Of a stretch of DNA of 64,000 nucleotides, positions 50,407 to 59,531 are shown in pieces. The notes below the pieces were generated by a model. It did no database searches and was not told where the DNA came from. It saw only the letters and a program-made list of their open reading frames with translations. The stretch comes from a bacterium (GTDB lineage Bacteria > Cyanobacteriota > Sericytochromatia > S15B-MN24 > UBA4093): positions 1 to 64,000 of the forward strand of contig JAGIBK010000007.1 in NCBI GenBank assembly GCA_017744355.1, written 5' to 3'. Positions within the stretch are counted from its first letter, which is position 1; each line of letters opens with the position of its first letter. A program made the translations under genes and the position numbers.

Positions 50407-52158
50407 TTATGAGGGGGTGCTCTGCTCTTCCCGCTGAGGGCTGCGGGGCAGGTCGAACCAGAAGGTGGTGCCTTGGCCCTGCTGGCTGATCACCCCGATG
50501 GTGCCGCCGTGGGCTTCGACCAGGGACTTGCTGATGCTGAGACCGAGCCCGGTGCCCTGCTCGCGCTTGCCCGCTTCGAGCTGGCCGAAGCGCTGGAAGA
50601 GCTTGGGGAGGTCCTCGGAGGCGATCCCGATACCGGTGTCCTGGACCTCGCAGTGGATCCGATCGCCTTCGACGCGGGCCCGGACGGTGATGCGCCCTCC
50701 GCGGGGGGTGAACTTGAGGGCGTTGGTGATCAGGTTGCTCAGGACCTGGTGGATGCGCTGCGGGTCCATCTCGAGGGTCAGCGGCTCCGGCGAGAGCGCC
50801 ACCGCGATCTGGACGCCCGCCTCCGAGGCCCTGAGCTTGAGCGCGCTCACGGCCTCGCGAATCTGGCGTCCGAGATCCGAGGGCACCAGGTTGAGCCGGA
50901 AGGTGCCCGCGCTGATCCGGGCGTTGTCCAGAAGGTCGTCCACCAGGCGCTCCAACTGGAGGCTGGCGGCCCGGATCTGCTGGACGAACTCCGCTTGCTG
51001 GGGCGCGAGGGGGCCGGCGGTCCCTTCTTCCAGGAACTCGCTGTAGCCGAAGATGGTGGTCAAAGGCGCGCGCAGCTCGTGGGAGACCGTGTGGATCAGC
51101 TCGTCCTTGAGCCGATCGAGCTTCTTGGCGGCCACGGCCTCGGCGCGGCTTGCTTGCTCTTCGCCTTGGAGCCGGGCGCGCTCCACCTCCAGGTCGTGCT
51201 GGAGGGTCACGTCGAGCATGACCCCTCGCAACTGGACGGGGCGTCCGCTCTCGTCGACGAGGACCCGCACGTAGTCGTTGATCCAGACGGTGTGCCCGTC
51301 GGCGGCGATCATCCGGTAGAGCAGCCGGTGGTCCTGGCCCAATCGGGTGGTGGAGACGCATCGGCGGACGATCGCCTCGCGGTCCTCCGGGTGGAGGTGG
51401 CTTTCCCAGAAGCCGGGCGCGAGCCACTCGGCTTGCGTGTAGCCGAGGATGGCCTCGGCACGCTTGCTGACGAAGGTGAAGGCCATGGTGTCCGGGTTCC
51501 CTTCCCAGACGATGCCGTCCACGTCGTCGATGAGCGCATGGAAGCGATCGCGCATGCCTTCGGCATCCTGGTAGAGCCGCGCGTTGTCGAGGGCGACGGC
51601 CACGCGCTGGGCGAGGATCTCGGCGACGAGCAGATCCTCCGAGGTGTAGGGGCGATCGCCGTTCGAGCGAAAGAGGCTGATGGCGCCGAACAGGCTGCCT
51701 CGCGCGCTCAAGGGTACCGAGATCATGGTGCGGGGCGAGAGGCGCCGCAAGAGGGCGAGATGCGCCTCGCTGAGGGCGACGGTTTCGAGGTAGCTCGGGC
51801 CGAGCTCGGGCAGGAAGATCGGCTTGCCCGTGCGCAGCACGTTGGAAATGCCTTCCTCCTTGGAGAGGTTGGGAGGAAAGCGCCTCATCGCCTCGGCAGG
51901 CGCTTCGAGCGCGGGGTTGGCGTGCAGCGACACGAGCCGCCGGGGCTCCCCCCCCTCGAAGAGGTCCACCACGCACCAATCGGCCAATAGGGGGATCGCA
52001 AGCCGGGCGACGCTCTGCAGGATGCTCTCGACCTCGAGCGAGGAGGCGAGGATCCCGCCGGCATGGACCAGGAACCAGAGCCGATCCAGCGAGACATTCT
52101 GCTGCTCGTCCAGGATCGGGGCCTCTAAGTCGTCATGCGGACTCGGCGATGGGACCAT
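50407..52158 (-). CDS. soluble GAF-PAS sensor histidine kinase
   Basis: 583 residues from ATG 52156-52158 with GGAGGGGG upstream. A GAF domain (about 30-180), a PAS/PAC domain (about 195-310, GYTQAEWLAPGFWESHLHPEDRE), a HisKA domain with phospho-accepting His360 in HTVSHELRAPLTTIFGYSEFL, and an HATPase with NLITNALKFTPRGG, VQDTGIGI and GTGLGLSISK. No membrane helix, so it senses a cytoplasmic cue. No response regulator is adjacent. It shares a transcript with gamma-glutamyltransferase, which hints at redox or glutathione-related control; this is inference. Confidence 0.9.
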   Translation of the reverse strand: MVPSPSPHDDLEAPILDEQQNVSLDRLWFLVHAGGILASSLEVESILQSVARLAIPLLADWCVVDLFEGGEPRRLVSLHANPALEAPAEAMRRFPPNLSKEEGISNVLRTGKPIFLPELGPSYLETVALSEAHLALLRRLSPRTMISVPLSARGSLFGAISLFRSNGDRPYTSEDLLVAEILAQRVAVALDNARLYQDAEGMRDRFHALIDDVDGIVWEGNPDTMAFTFVSKRAEAILGYTQAEWLAPGFWESHLHPEDREAIVRRCVSTTRLGQDHRLLYRMIAADGHTVWINDYVRVLVDESGRPVQLRGVMLDVTLQHDLEVERARLQGEEQASRAEAVAAKKLDRLKDELIHTVSHELRAPLTTIFGYSEFLEEGTAGPLAPQQAEFVQQIRAASLQLERLVDDLLDNARISAGTFRLNLVPSDLGRQIREAVSALKLRASEAGVQIAVALSPEPLTLEMDPQRIHQVLSNLITNALKFTPRGGRITVRARVEGDRIHCEVQDTGIGIASEDLPKLFQRFGQLEAGKREQGTGLGLSISKSLVEAHGGTIGVISQQGQGTTFWFDLPRSPQREEQSTPS

Positions 52159-52270
52159 GGGCACACCCCCTCCGCAGGATCGTACGGGTCGAGGCTTCGA
52201 CGAACAAGAGACGAGGGTTTGTTCCGTTTGAGGGGCAGGCATCGCCATGCGGGACGCGGTCGGCAAACGC

Positions 52271-52276
52271 TATAAT
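52271..52276 (+). promoter_or_regulatory. -10 box (TATAAT) for the glycosidase-yjbQ pair
   Basis: TATAAT in CGCTATAATCGA, 44 bases before the start codon; the same CGCTATAAT core precedes the Rqc2 gene. No strong -35 at standard spacing. Confidence 0.5.
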
Positions 52277-52320
52277 CGAGGTCGGCTTTTTCCGGGGAAC
52301 CAGCGTCGAGAGGAGCGAGG

Positions 52321-53928
52321 ATGGGCTTGCCGCATACCGCGAGGGACCTGAGCCTGGACGAGGCGGTCGGACAGCTCATCTGCCCGACCCTCTTCGGCGC
52401 GCAGCTGGGCGATCGCCCCTACCACGCCGAAGCCGTCGCCCTGGAGCTCGAACGCTACGGCTGGGGCGGCTACATCCTCTTTCACGGCAAGGCCGCCGCG
52501 ACCCGCGAGCGGGTCGCGGCCCTCCAGGCCGTAAGCCGTCTGCCCCTTCTCATCGCCGCCGACATGGAGCACGGGGCAGGGCAGCAGATCGAGGGATTGA
52601 GCGCCTTTCCGCCCGCCATGGCCTTCGGGGCCGCGGACGCGCCCGATTTTGCCTACCAGCTCGGCGCCTGGACCGCCCGCGAAGCGCTCTCGGTCGGGGT
52701 CAACTGGGTCTTCGCGCCGGTCGCGGACGTGACGAGCAACCCGCTCAACCCGATCATCAGCATCCGCAGCTTCGGGGGCGATCCGACCCGGGTGGCCGAG
52801 CTGGTCGCGGCCTTCGTGAAGGGCTGCCAGGCCCACGGGGCCCTCGCCTGCGCCAAGCACTTCCCGGGGCACGGCGACACCGCCACCGACTCGCACACCC
52901 GCTTGCCGGCGGTCATCGCTTCGCGCGCGCGGCTCGAAGCGATCGAGTGGCCGCCATTCCGCTCGGCGATCGCAGCCGACGTGGCGTCGGTCATGTCGGC
53001 CCACCTGGCCCTGCCGCTTCTTGGGATCGACGCGCCCGCCACCCTCAGCCGCGCGGCGATGACGGGCCTCTTGCGCGAGGAGCTGGACTTCAAGGGGCTC
53101 ATCGTGAGCGACGCCCTGCTCATGGGGGCCATCACCACTTCCGCTTCGCCGGCCGAGGCCGCCGTCCGGGCGGTGGCGGCCGGCTGCGACGTGCTCCTGA
53201 TGCCCCCGGACCCTTATGCGGCCCACGCGGGGCTGGTGGCGGCGGTCGAGGGCGGGGTGCTGTCCGAAGCAAGGGTCTACGAGGCCGCTGAGCGCGTGCT
53301 GGAAGCCAAGCGTCGCCTCGATCGCTCGGTGTCGGACGCGCCCGAGGGCGAGCCGCAGGAGCTGGCGCGCCAGGTGGCGCGCAGGGCGCTCACGCTCGCC
53401 AAGGGGGAGCAGGCAGGGCCGCTTTCGAAGGGGATGCTCGTCGTCGGGGTGGACGACGGGGCCGACCCCTCGCGCCTCGATGCCTGGCATCGTTCCCTCG
53501 AAGCCCACGGCCTCGCGCGCCACACCCGCGTCTCGCGTGAGACCACTTCCCAGCAATGGGAGGCCCTCTTGCAGGAGGCGGCCTCGGCGCCCGGCGTCCT
53601 GGTCGGGGTCTTCTCGCCCATCCGGGTCAGCAAGGACCGCAGCCTGCTCACCGAGGACCTGCTCGAACCCTTGCGGGCGATCGCGCGCCGGGTCGAGACG
53701 ACCGTCCTCTCGTTCTCGAGCCCCTTTCTGGTCTCGCAGCTGCCCGAGGCGGCGCGCTGGGTGCTCGCCTTCGGGGCCGAACCCGTTCAGATCGAGGCGG
53801 CCATCGATACCTTGAGCCGGGGCCTGCCGCTCGAAGGCCGTTTGCCCGTCACCCTGCCCACCGACGTGCCCCCGTCGCCCGCGCGGGCCGTCGACGAACG
53901 CCCCCCGACCGGCCCGGCCTTCGCTTGA
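52321..53928 (+). CDS. glycoside hydrolase family 3, beta-N-acetylhexosaminidase (NagZ-like)
   Basis: 535 residues with GAGGAG before the ATG. The catalytic TIM barrel has AADMEHGAGQQI, NWVFAPVADV, the NagZ signature KHFPGHGDTATDSHTRLP and the nucleophile Asp in LIVSDALLMGAI. A C-terminal alpha/beta domain (from about 345) is present, so the protein is longer than the single-domain NagZ of E. coli and resembles Gram-positive and cyanobacterial versions. It has no signal peptide and probably recycles cytoplasmic muropeptides, releasing GlcNAc. The yjbQ gene follows after 25 bases. Confidence 0.9.
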   Translation: MGLPHTARDLSLDEAVGQLICPTLFGAQLGDRPYHAEAVALELERYGWGGYILFHGKAAATRERVAALQAVSRLPLLIAADMEHGAGQQIEGLSAFPPAMAFGAADAPDFAYQLGAWTAREALSVGVNWVFAPVADVTSNPLNPIISIRSFGGDPTRVAELVAAFVKGCQAHGALACAKHFPGHGDTATDSHTRLPAVIASRARLEAIEWPPFRSAIAADVASVMSAHLALPLLGIDAPATLSRAAMTGLLREELDFKGLIVSDALLMGAITTSASPAEAAVRAVAAGCDVLLMPPDPYAAHAGLVAAVEGGVLSEARVYEAAERVLEAKRRLDRSVSDAPEGEPQELARQVARRALTLAKGEQAGPLSKGMLVVGVDDGADPSRLDAWHRSLEAHGLARHTRVSRETTSQQWEALLQEAASAPGVLVGVFSPIRVSKDRSLLTEDLLEPLRAIARRVETTVLSFSSPFLVSQLPEAARWVLAFGAEPVQIEAAIDTLSRGLPLEGRLPVTLPTDVPPSPARAVDERPPTGPAFA

Positions 53929-53953
53929 GGCCGCCTGAACCGAAGGAACCGTC

Positions 53954-54355
53954 ATGCTTGAAACCCTGCAAGTGAAGACCCACGCCCGCGAGCAACTGAT
54001 CGACCTGAGCGCCGAGGTGCGCGCGGTGCTCTCGCGATCCGGGGTGCGCGACGGCCTGGTGGTAGTCTTCAGCACCCACACCACGGCGGCGATCACCATC
54101 AACGAGAACGCCGACCCGGACGTGCCCCGCGACATGCTCCACTGGCTGAGTCAGAAGATCCCCCAGCACTGGGAGTTCGTCCACGGCGAGGGCAACGCCG
54201 ACGCCCACCTCAAGACCAGCCTGTTCGGCGTTTCCCAGACGGTGATCGTCCACCAGGGGCGGCTCATGCTGGGGCGCTGGCAGGGGATCTTCCTGGCTGA
54301 GTTCGACGGCCCGCGCACGCGTGAAGTGCTCGTCAAGGTCGTGGCTTCAGCGTAG
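53954..54355 (+). CDS. yjbQ: YjbQ family (UPF0047) protein
   Basis: 133 residues. Hallmarks: VVVFSTHTTAAITINENADPDV, HGEGNADAHLKTSLFGVSQTV and GRWQGIFLAEFDGPRTREV. Some members have weak thiamin-phosphate synthase activity, but the physiological role is unsettled. AAGGAA lies 7 bases upstream. Probably co-transcribed with the glycosidase. Confidence 0.92.
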   Translation: MLETLQVKTHAREQLIDLSAEVRAVLSRSGVRDGLVVVFSTHTTAAITINENADPDVPRDMLHWLSQKIPQHWEFVHGEGNADAHLKTSLFGVSQTVIVHQGRLMLGRWQGIFLAEFDGPRTREVLVKVVASA

Positions 54356-54373
54356 GAGCCGCCTTGGCAAAAG

Positions 54374-54402
54374 GCGGGCGGCCGGAGTACCCGGCCGCCC
54401 GC
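54374..54402. terminator. GC-rich hairpin between convergent genes
   Basis: GCGGGCGGCCGG, 5-base loop, and its complement form a 12-bp stem just after yjbQ and before the end of the convergent lipoprotein gene. T tract weak. Confidence 0.7.
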
Positions 54403-54421
54403 TTGCATTCTCCTACTTGCC

Positions 54422-55117
54422 TTACCGGGCGATGGTCCCGGTGCGCATCGCGTACACGCCGCCGTACGGCATGATCGCGCTGTAGGTGTAGGGGGCGTAA
54501 AGGCTACCGTAGCCCTGGTAGTAGGGATAGTAGTAGCGACCGCTCCAGTACGCGGCGTAGGGCGCCCAGTGGTTGTTGGTGACGTTGTAGACGTAGGGGT
54601 AGTAGGTGATGTACGGCGAGCTCACGCCGGGGGCGATGCTCATGAAGCGATAGTCGAGGTTGGGCGGGGCCACCATGCCGCCGTACCCAGGGCCGCCCAT
54701 GCCGTACGCATGACCGTTGCCGTAGTCCTGGCCGTACGCATGACCGTTGCCGTAAGCCTGGCCCTCGCCCATGTCGTATGCCTGGCCGTAGCCCATGCCG
54801 TTGCCGTAGCCCATCACGCCGCCGCTGACCCGGTATCCGGCGCGGCGCACGTCCGAGAGCAACGGGGCGCGTAGCTGATCCTTGGGCAGCTTCACGAGCA
54901 TGCGATCAGCCTGTTCATTCGTCAGCTGCTTCGGGAGCGCCTGAATCATGCGCTCGAAGCCCGCCTGGTCCAGACCCTGCACGTGCCGCTCGGCGCTTGC
55001 GGTCGGGACGAGCGCTTGTGACGCCCCTGCGGGCGTTCCGCTCGGTGCCGCCTGGCAGCCAGCCGCCGCGGCGGCGCCAGCGAGCGCGAGATACGTCCAC
55101 ACGTTCCTCCGAGTCAT
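54422..55117 (-). CDS. Gly/Tyr-rich repeat lipoprotein
   Basis: 231 residues from ATG 55115-55117 with GGGAG and AAGG upstream. The signal peptide ends in lipobox AAAGC. Residues about 40-100 are a helical segment (GFERMIQALPKQLTNEQADRM). The middle is a Gly/Tyr/Met/His-rich repeat (YGNGHAYGQ-type units) encoded by a DNA tandem repeat. The end is Tyr/Pro-rich (SGRYYYPYYQGYGSLYAPYTY). Such compositions suggest an extended or adhesive surface structure, but no family is recognised. Confidence 0.75.
   Translation of the reverse strand: MTRRNVWTYLALAGAAAAAGCQAAPSGTPAGASQALVPTASAERHVQGLDQAGFERMIQALPKQLTNEQADRMLVKLPKDQLRAPLLSDVRRAGYRVSGGVMGYGNGMGYGQAYDMGEGQAYGNGHAYGQDYGNGHAYGMGGPGYGGMVAPPNLDYRFMSIAPGVSSPYITYYPYVYNVTNNHWAPYAAYWSGRYYYPYYQGYGSLYAPYTYSAIMPYGGVYAMRTGTIAR
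54701..54760. repeat. 30-bp tandem repeat, two near-identical units
   Basis: Units 54701-54730 and 54731-54760 differ at two bases, and a degenerate third unit follows. They encode YGNGHAYGQ-like repeats of the Gly/Tyr-rich lipoprotein, so copy number could vary between strains. Confidence 0.8.
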
Positions 55118-55391
55118 CCTTCGCTCCCTTCCGGCCTGGCGGCCGTCATCACCGATCTCCCTGGTGGGTGGCCCCGATGCTAAGGGATGCCTGCGTCGAG
55201 GCACAACGAACGCCCCCAGGCTTCCTGGGCGCTCAGGCGTCCACCCGGGATCTCGGTGCCGACGGAGCGCGAGCAAGTCGCGCCGCTTCCTTGTCCAGCA
55301 AGATGGCCAGTCTTGACGCAAAGCTTTATCATTCGCTGCTGGATCGTGAGATAATGCTGCTTTCAGCACGTACGAAGGGAGCAACTCACCC

Positions 55392-56549
55392 ATGGAGAAC
55401 TTCAGTTTCCAGAACCCGGTCCGAATCCACTTCGGCAAGGGCCAGATCGCCCGTCTGGCCGAGGAGATCCCGGCCGGTACCAAGGTCCTCTTGACCTACG
55501 GCGGCGGTAGCATCAAGGCCAACGGCGTGTACGACCAGGTCAAGCAAGCGCTTGCGGGCCGCGAGGTTCTGGAATTCGGCGGCATCGAGCCCAACCCGCG
55601 GTTCGAGACCCTGATGCCCGCCGTCGAGCTGGTGCGTAAGGAAGGCGTGGAGTTCCTGCTCGCCGTCGGCGGCGGCTCGGTTCTCGACGGCACCAAGTTC
55701 ATCGCGGCGGCCGTGAACTTCGAGGGCGATCCCTGGGACATCCTGGCCAAGGGCGCGCGCGTCAAGTCGGCGATTCCCCTCGGCGCGGTCCTGACCCTGC
55801 CGGCGACCGGCTCCGAGATGAACGGCAACTCGGTCGTCACCAAGTGGGAGACCCGCGACAAACTCGCCTTCTCGAGCAAGCACGTCTACCCTCGCTTCTC
55901 GATCCTCGATCCCGAGACGACCTTCTCGCTGCCGCCCCGCCAGGTCGCCAACGGCATCGTGGACGCCTTCGTCCACACCACCGAGCAGTACCTGACTTAT
56001 CCGGCGGATGCGCCCCTGCAGGATCGCATGGCCGAGGCCATCCTCTCGACCCTGGTCGAGGTCGGCCCCGAGACCCTTGCGAACCCCACCGACTACCAGG
56101 CGCGCGCGAGCTTCATGTGGAGCGCCACCATGGCCCTCAACGGGATCATCGGGGTCGGCGTGCCGCAGGACTGGGCCACCCACTCGATCGGCCACGAGCT
56201 GACGGCCCTGCACGGTCTCGACCACGGCCAGACGCTCGCGGTGGTGCTGCCCGCCATCATGGAGGTCAAGCGCCAAGAGAAGGCTCAGAAGCTCTTGCAG
56301 TACGGCGAGCGCGTCTGGGGCATCCGCGAGGGCGACGACGAAAAGCGCATGGTCGAGGCGATCGCCAAGACCCGCGCCTTCTTCGAGTCGCTGGGGGTTC
56401 CCACCCGCCTCGAGGCCTATGGGGTCAGCGCCGAGACGATCCCCACCATCGTCGATCGCATGGAGCGTCGCGGCGACGTGAACCTCGGCGAGCGCGAGGA
56501 CATCGGGGTCCCGGCCATCCGACAGATCCTGGAGGTCTGCTGCCGCTAG
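55392..56549 (+). CDS. iron-containing alcohol dehydrogenase (YqhD/BDH-like)
   Basis: 385 residues with GGGAG before the ATG. It opens MENFSFQNPVRIHFGKGQIA, like YqhD and butanol dehydrogenases. NAD(P)-binding GGGS (LAVGGGSVLDGTKFIA), PATGSEMNGNSV, and metal ligands in ANGIVDAFVHTTEQY, HSIGHELTALHGLDHGQTLAVVLP. It reduces aldehydes with NAD(P)H; the ketone or aldehyde substrate is not identifiable. A GATAAT at 55350 may be its -10. A terminator-like hairpin separates it from guaA. Confidence 0.92.
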   Translation: MENFSFQNPVRIHFGKGQIARLAEEIPAGTKVLLTYGGGSIKANGVYDQVKQALAGREVLEFGGIEPNPRFETLMPAVELVRKEGVEFLLAVGGGSVLDGTKFIAAAVNFEGDPWDILAKGARVKSAIPLGAVLTLPATGSEMNGNSVVTKWETRDKLAFSSKHVYPRFSILDPETTFSLPPRQVANGIVDAFVHTTEQYLTYPADAPLQDRMAEAILSTLVEVGPETLANPTDYQARASFMWSATMALNGIIGVGVPQDWATHSIGHELTALHGLDHGQTLAVVLPAIMEVKRQEKAQKLLQYGERVWGIREGDDEKRMVEAIAKTRAFFESLGVPTRLEAYGVSAETIPTIVDRMERRGDVNLGEREDIGVPAIRQILEVCCR

Positions 56550-56583
56550 TGGTAAGGTAGAAACCCTGCCAACACAGTTTGAG

Positions 56584-56611
56584 CAAGAGGGGGGCGCAAG
56601 CTCCCCTCTTG
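56584..56611 (+). terminator. hairpin between alcohol dehydrogenase and guaA
   Basis: An 11-bp stem with one G-U pair (CAAGAGGGGGG with CTCCCCTCTTG) around a 6-base loop lies 34 bases after the dehydrogenase stop and 22 bases before guaA. It could terminate the first gene or attenuate guaA. No purine riboswitch core is seen. Confidence 0.6.
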
Positions 56612-56633
56612 GTTTAGAGCCTCATGAGGAACC

Positions 56634-58190
56634 ATGAACGAGCGCATCGTCATTCTAGATTTCGGTAGCCAGTACACCCCGCTCATCGCGCGGCGCATCC
56701 GCGAGATGGGCGTCTACGCCACCATCCTGCCCCACGATGCGCCCGTCGAGCGCTTTGCGGGCGACGGCCTCAAGGGGGTCATCCTCTCGGGCGGCCCCGC
56801 GAGCGTGCACGAGGCGGGTGCTCCGCGTCCGGCCCCCGGCGTGCTCGCGCTCGACGTGCCGGTGCTCGGCGTCTGCTACGGGATGCAGTTGCTCAACCAC
56901 CTGGGCGGTGGCGAGGTCGTCTCGCATACCAAGCGCGAGTACGGCCGCACCGCCCTGGAAGTCGCCGGGGAAGCGCGCCTCATGGGAGGCCTGGCAGCCA
57001 AGGAGCAAGTCTGGATGAGCCACGGCGATCGGCTCGATCGTCTCGCCGAGGGCTTTACCGTCACGGCCCGCACCGAGGACGGGGTGGTCGCGGCCATCGA
57101 GGCGCCCGAGGCCAGGCGCTTCGGGCTGCAGTTCCACCCGGAGGTGACCCACACGCCGAACGGCAAGGCGATCATCCGGAACTTCGTGTTCAACGTCTGC
57201 GGCTGCAAGGGCGACTGGTCGGTCGAGGACTACCTGGACGAGGCCGTGCGCGAGGTCCAGGCGACGGTGGGCGATCGCCCCGTCATCGTCCTGGTCTCGG
57301 GCGGGGTGGACTCGACGGTGACGGCGGCCCTGCTCGCCAAGGCCCTGCCCAGCGAGCAGATCTTCCCGATCCACATCGACTCGGGCCTGATGCGCGCGGG
57401 CGAGAGCGAGCAGGTGGTCGCTTCCCTCAAGGAGATGGGCCTCTCGAACCTGCACTTCGTGGACGCCTCCGAGACCTTCCTCTCGCGCCTCGAAGGGGTG
57501 ACGGACCCCGAGACCAAGCGCCGGATCATCGGGGACACCTTCATCGAGGTTCAGCAACTAGAGGTGGCGCGCCTCGGCATCGACGAGGCCACGGCCTTCC
57601 TCGCCCAAGGCACCCTCTACACCGACCTGATCGAGTCGGGGGCGACCGGGGCGATGACCGCGACCATCAAGACCCACCACAACGTGGGCACCCCCCTGGT
57701 CAAGGCCAAGCGCGAAGCCGGCTTGATAGTCGAGCCCTGCAAGGGCATCTTCAAGGATGAGGTGCGCGCGCTCGGCATGCACCTGGGTCTTGCGCGGGAG
57801 CTGGTCATGCGCCACCCCTTCCCGGGCCCGGGGCTCGCCATCCGCATCCTGGGCGAGATCACCCCCGAGCGCCTCGAAACCCTGCGCGCGGCTGATCTCA
57901 TTTACCTGGAGGAGCTGCGCAAGGCCGGGCTCTACGAGGCCATCTGGCAGGCCTTCGCGGTGCTCTTGCCCGTCAACGCGGTGGGGGTCCAGGGCGACGG
58001 GCGCACCTACGGGGCGGTCGTGGCCCTGAGGGCGGTGGACTCGGTGGACGGGATGACCGCCGACTACTACCCGGTGCCCTATGAGGTCCTGGGCCGCGCG
58101 GCCGCACGCATCGCCAACGAGGTGCGCGGCGTCAACCGGGTGGTCTTCGACGTGACCTCGAAGCCGCCCGCGACCATCGAGTGGGAATAA
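56634..58190 (+). CDS. guaA: GMP synthase (glutamine-hydrolysing)
   Basis: 518 residues. The N-terminal class I glutamine amidotransferase has nucleophile Cys81 in VLGVCYGMQLL and the His/Glu pair in LQFHPEVTHT. The ATP-pyrophosphatase domain has the P-loop VLVSGGVDSTVTA, and the C-terminal dimerisation domain reads HPFPGPGLAIRILGE to the family-typical ending KPPATIEWE. It converts XMP to GMP. guaB follows after 14 bases, so the two steps from IMP to GMP are co-transcribed. Confidence 0.98.
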   Translation: MNERIVILDFGSQYTPLIARRIREMGVYATILPHDAPVERFAGDGLKGVILSGGPASVHEAGAPRPAPGVLALDVPVLGVCYGMQLLNHLGGGEVVSHTKREYGRTALEVAGEARLMGGLAAKEQVWMSHGDRLDRLAEGFTVTARTEDGVVAAIEAPEARRFGLQFHPEVTHTPNGKAIIRNFVFNVCGCKGDWSVEDYLDEAVREVQATVGDRPVIVLVSGGVDSTVTAALLAKALPSEQIFPIHIDSGLMRAGESEQVVASLKEMGLSNLHFVDASETFLSRLEGVTDPETKRRIIGDTFIEVQQLEVARLGIDEATAFLAQGTLYTDLIESGATGAMTATIKTHHNVGTPLVKAKREAGLIVEPCKGIFKDEVRALGMHLGLARELVMRHPFPGPGLAIRILGEITPERLETLRAADLIYLEELRKAGLYEAIWQAFAVLLPVNAVGVQGDGRTYGAVVALRAVDSVDGMTADYYPVPYEVLGRAAARIANEVRGVNRVVFDVTSKPPATIEWE

Positions 58191-58204
58191 GGAGAAGCAC
58201 GCCA

Positions 58205-59347
58205 ATGAATCCGTATGATTGGGCTGAAAAGATGGTCGAGGGCTATACCTTCGACGACGTGATCCTCGTGCCGGGCTATTCCGACTTCCTGCCCGCCGAG
58301 GCCGACCTCACGACCCGCATCACCCGCAACGTCACCCTCAAGGTGCCCATCGTCTCGGCGGCCATGGACACCGTCACCGAGTCGCGGATGGCGATCGCCC
58401 TCGCTTTCAAGGGCGGGCTGGGCATCGTCCACCGCAACATGACCGTCGAGGCCCAGGTGGCCGAGATCCAGGCGGTCAAGGCCGAGCCGGTCCCGGCTGA
58501 GTGCCGCGAGCAGGCTGCCCTGGACGCCCAGGGCCGGCTCTTGGTCGGGGCCGCCATCGGCGCGGGCCAGGGCCTCGAACGCGCCGAGGCCCTCCTGGCC
58601 GCCGGGGTGGACGTGCTGTGCATCGACACGGCCCACGGCCACTCGAAGAACGTGGTCGAGACCCTCAAGCAATTGAAGGCCGCTCACCCCGAGGCCCAGG
58701 TCATCGCGGGCAACATCGCGACCCCTGAGGCCGCGCGGGACCTCATCGCCGCAGGCGCCGACTCGCTCAAGGTGGGGATCGGGCCCGGCTCGATCTGCAC
58801 CACCCGCGTGGTGGCGGGGGTGGGGGTGCCCCAGGTAACGGCCATCCGGGCGGTGGCCTCGATCGCGCACGAGGCGGGCGTTCCCATCATCGCCGACGGC
58901 GGGATCCGGTACTCGGGGGATCTGACCAAGGCGATCGCGGCGGGCGCCGACGTCGTGATGATGGGCAGCCTCTTTGCACGCAGCCAAGAGAGCCCGGGCA
59001 CCGAGGTGATCTTCAGCGGGCGCCAGTACAAGGTCTACCGCGGCATGGGCTCCATCGGCGCGCTTCAGAACGAGACCAACGACCGCTACGGCAAGCACGG
59101 GGGCGGCACCCTCGTACCCGAGGGGATCGAGGGGATGGTCCCGCTCTCCGGCTCGGTCGAGGACATCCTCTACCAGCTCGTAGGCGGCCTGCGCAAGGGG
59201 ATGGGGTACTGCGGCCTCAAGAGCATCGAAGCCCTCAAGACCCAGGCGCGCTTCATGCGAGTGTCGGGGGCGTCGGTGCGCGAGGCGCACCCCCACGGCA
59301 TCACCATCACCAAGGAAGCGCCCAATTACTCGCATCCGGTCAGCTAG
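58205..59347 (+). CDS. guaB: IMP dehydrogenase lacking CBS domains
   Basis: 380 residues from ATG 58205, with AAGGAG upstream; usual bacterial length is near 490. The catalytic barrel is canonical: [45 protein letters not shown], the active Cys198 in [29 protein letters not shown] and [10 protein letters not shown]. The tandem CBS regulatory pair that normally sits between VEAQ and the second half of the barrel is absent: [11 protein letters not shown] runs into [13 protein letters not shown]. The enzyme oxidises IMP to XMP. It belongs to the canonical branch, not GMP reductase, judging by the flap and N-terminus. Confidence 0.93.
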   Translation: MNPYDWAEKMVEGYTFDDVILVPGYSDFLPAEADLTTRITRNVTLKVPIVSAAMDTVTESRMAIALAFKGGLGIVHRNMTVEAQVAEIQAVKAEPVPAECREQAALDAQGRLLVGAAIGAGQGLERAEALLAAGVDVLCIDTAHGHSKNVVETLKQLKAAHPEAQVIAGNIATPEAARDLIAAGADSLKVGIGPGSICTTRVVAGVGVPQVTAIRAVASIAHEAGVPIIADGGIRYSGDLTKAIAAGADVVMMGSLFARSQESPGTEVIFSGRQYKVYRGMGSIGALQNETNDRYGKHGGGTLVPEGIEGMVPLSGSVEDILYQLVGGLRKGMGYCGLKSIEALKTQARFMRVSGASVREAHPHGITITKEAPNYSHPVS

Positions 59348-59358
59348 GTTGGAATGAG

Positions 59359-59394
59359 CAGGCCCCCGCGATCACGATCGCGGAGGCCTGTTTT
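59359..59394 (+). terminator. intrinsic terminator of guaA-guaB
   Basis: CAGGCC and CCGCGATC arms with one internal mismatch pair with GATCGCGG and GGCCTG, followed by TTTT. Confidence 0.85.
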
Positions 59395-59531
59395 CTTTGG
59401 CGCTTCGTCTCGAATTCACGGGCGGCTGGGAGTGCTGTTGACCGCTTTACGCCGATTTGGGCCGCTTCAGTAAGCAGGTCGAGGATGGGGGCCTTCCGGT
59501 ACCATGGCCGCCGATGCATCCGGGAGGGGCC

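Noticed and set aside
56550..56633. Purine riboswitch before guaA
   Set aside because: The conserved purine riboswitch core is absent; only a terminator-like hairpin is present.
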